The translations under genes and the position numbers were made by a program. A stretch of 64,000 nucleotides of DNA from Deltaproteobacteria bacterium (lineage in GTDB: Bacteria; Desulfobacterota; Syntrophorhabdia; Syntrophorhabdales; Syntrophorhabdaceae), in the NCBI GenBank assembly GCA_029777945.1, contig JAKORG010000080.1, positions 18,669-82,668 on the forward strand, in the 5' to 3' direction. The notes beneath the pieces were generated by a model. The model saw only the letters and a program-made list of their open reading frames with translations. It searched no databases and was not told the DNA's origin. Shown here in pieces: positions 63,599 to 64,000 of the stretch (the first letter of the stretch is position 1; every line of letters begins with the position of its first letter).

Positions 63599-64000
63599 TT
63601 ATTTTTCTTTTTTCCTTATTTTTTCTAAGGCAAGGGCTGCATTCTGCCTAATATTTTTATCCTCGTCTTTAATATAGTCTTTAAGTATCCCTTCTATTTC
63701 ATCATTTTCCATGCCTATCTGGCAAATCTTTTCTAAAATATCAATTATGGAGAGTTTTACGTGTTTTCCCCCTTTTTTCAATGCCTCAGAAAAATATGGT
63801 ATGTACTGTCTTATCTCATCCCTGACATACCAGTATGAATCGATAGCATAAAGGGCCTCTACCACAGATAATGTTACCTCTTCGTTTTCATCCCATAGGG
63901 CAAGAATAAGGGGGATTATGGCCCTTTCGTCTCCTATCTTGCCTAAGGCACGGGCAGCAGATTTTCTGATAACAGGGTTGGTATATGTAAGAGATTGCAA
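63599..64000 (-). CDS. HEAT-repeat protein, N-terminal part outside window
   Basis: 133 residues visible, open to the window edge. It contains at least three HEAT/PBS-lyase-type repeats (NPVIRKSAARALGKIGDERAI, LWDENEEVTLSVVEALYAI, DEDKNIRQNAALALEKI). These form helical scaffolds for protein contacts; no catalytic domain is visible. It ends convergently with the phosphoesterase, with 3 bp between stop codons. Confidence 0.75.
   Translation of the reverse strand: MQSLTYTNPVIRKSAARALGKIGDERAIIPLILALWDENEEVTLSVVEALYAIDSYWYVRDEIRQYIPYFSEALKKGGKHVKLSIIDILEKICQIGMENDEIEGILKDYIKDEDKNIRQNAALALEKIRKKEK

Overview
The window is a 64 kb, AT-rich bacterial chromosome segment of tightly packed operons. I see no phage, plasmid, IS or CRISPR features. 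Gene content points to a strict anaerobe of the Desulfobacterota ('Deltaproteobacteria') type, though the lineage is inferred, not shown. The markers are a heterodisulfide-reductase/flavin oxidoreductase locus (hdrCBA-flxDCBA), a selenocysteine tRNA, glyQ-glyS-ppdK, fatty or aromatic acid activation genes (two acyl-CoA synthetases, an acyl-CoA dehydrogenase), an orphan TRAP binding protein, Cys-rich PAS kinases and MoeA-PBP fusions.

Layout. 1-3 kb: divergent acyl-CoA synthetase paralogues around a shared promoter with a dyad. 3-8.7 kb: small membrane proteins, an orphan TonB, a sodium:solute symporter with a tiny partner, a YchF-like GTPase, a decayed LysM/L,D-transpeptidase gene and a site-2 protease. 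8.7-12.5 kb: a MgtA-type Mg2+ P-type ATPase with a co-transcribed PTS-EIIA-like protein, behind a ~300-nt leader holding a 36-codon ORF and a large hairpin. 12.6-18.8 kb: TRAP binding protein, acyl-CoA dehydrogenase, histidine kinase with divergent response regulator, and a degenerate GGDEF protein. 18.8-21.9 kb: an unassigned three-gene operon (VOC protein, saccharopine-dehydrogenase-like protein, class III aminotransferase) behind a perfect GntR-like operator. 21.9-27.1 kb: carB, a heavy-metal chaperone, moaA and a pseudouridine synthase. 27.2-30.5 kb: an ECF transporter with a QueT-like S component, fused EcfAA' and EcfT. 30.5-37.2 kb: a type IV pilin, a coiled-coil/nuclease-like repeat protein, a GT-C/TPR membrane protein, an HD-GYP regulator, tRNA-Thr and a YihY/BrkB protein. 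37.2-44.0 kb: the seven-gene hdr-flx operon. 44.2-50.0 kb: glyQ-glyS-ppdK. 50.1-54.8 kb: a PAS/GGDEF protein with a broken N-terminus, ilvD and selC. 54.8-62.7 kb: an eight-gene operon phoU-pstSCA-pstB1-pstB2-moeA-moeA/PBP. 62.8-64 kb: a secreted metallophosphoesterase and a partial HEAT-repeat protein.

How the parts fit. Organic acids would be taken up, activated to CoA esters and oxidised. The Hdr-Flx complex would exchange electrons between NADH, ferredoxin and a thiol/disulfide partner by flavin-based bifurcation. PpdK links pyruvate and PEP. Cyclic-di-GMP proteins (two GGDEF-type, one HD-GYP) may control surface functions such as the pilin.

Most notable: (1) the two PstB ATPases carry complementary losses (Q- and H-loops in one, signature in the other) that predict an asymmetric heterodimer, and the fused EcfAA' has a similar arrangement; (2) the Mg2+ ATPase leader peptide and hairpin; (3) the unassigned aminotransferase/dehydrogenase operon with its operator; (4) the multiply frameshifted L,D-transpeptidase; (5) an in-frame stop splitting the N-terminus of a GAF/PAS/GGDEF protein.
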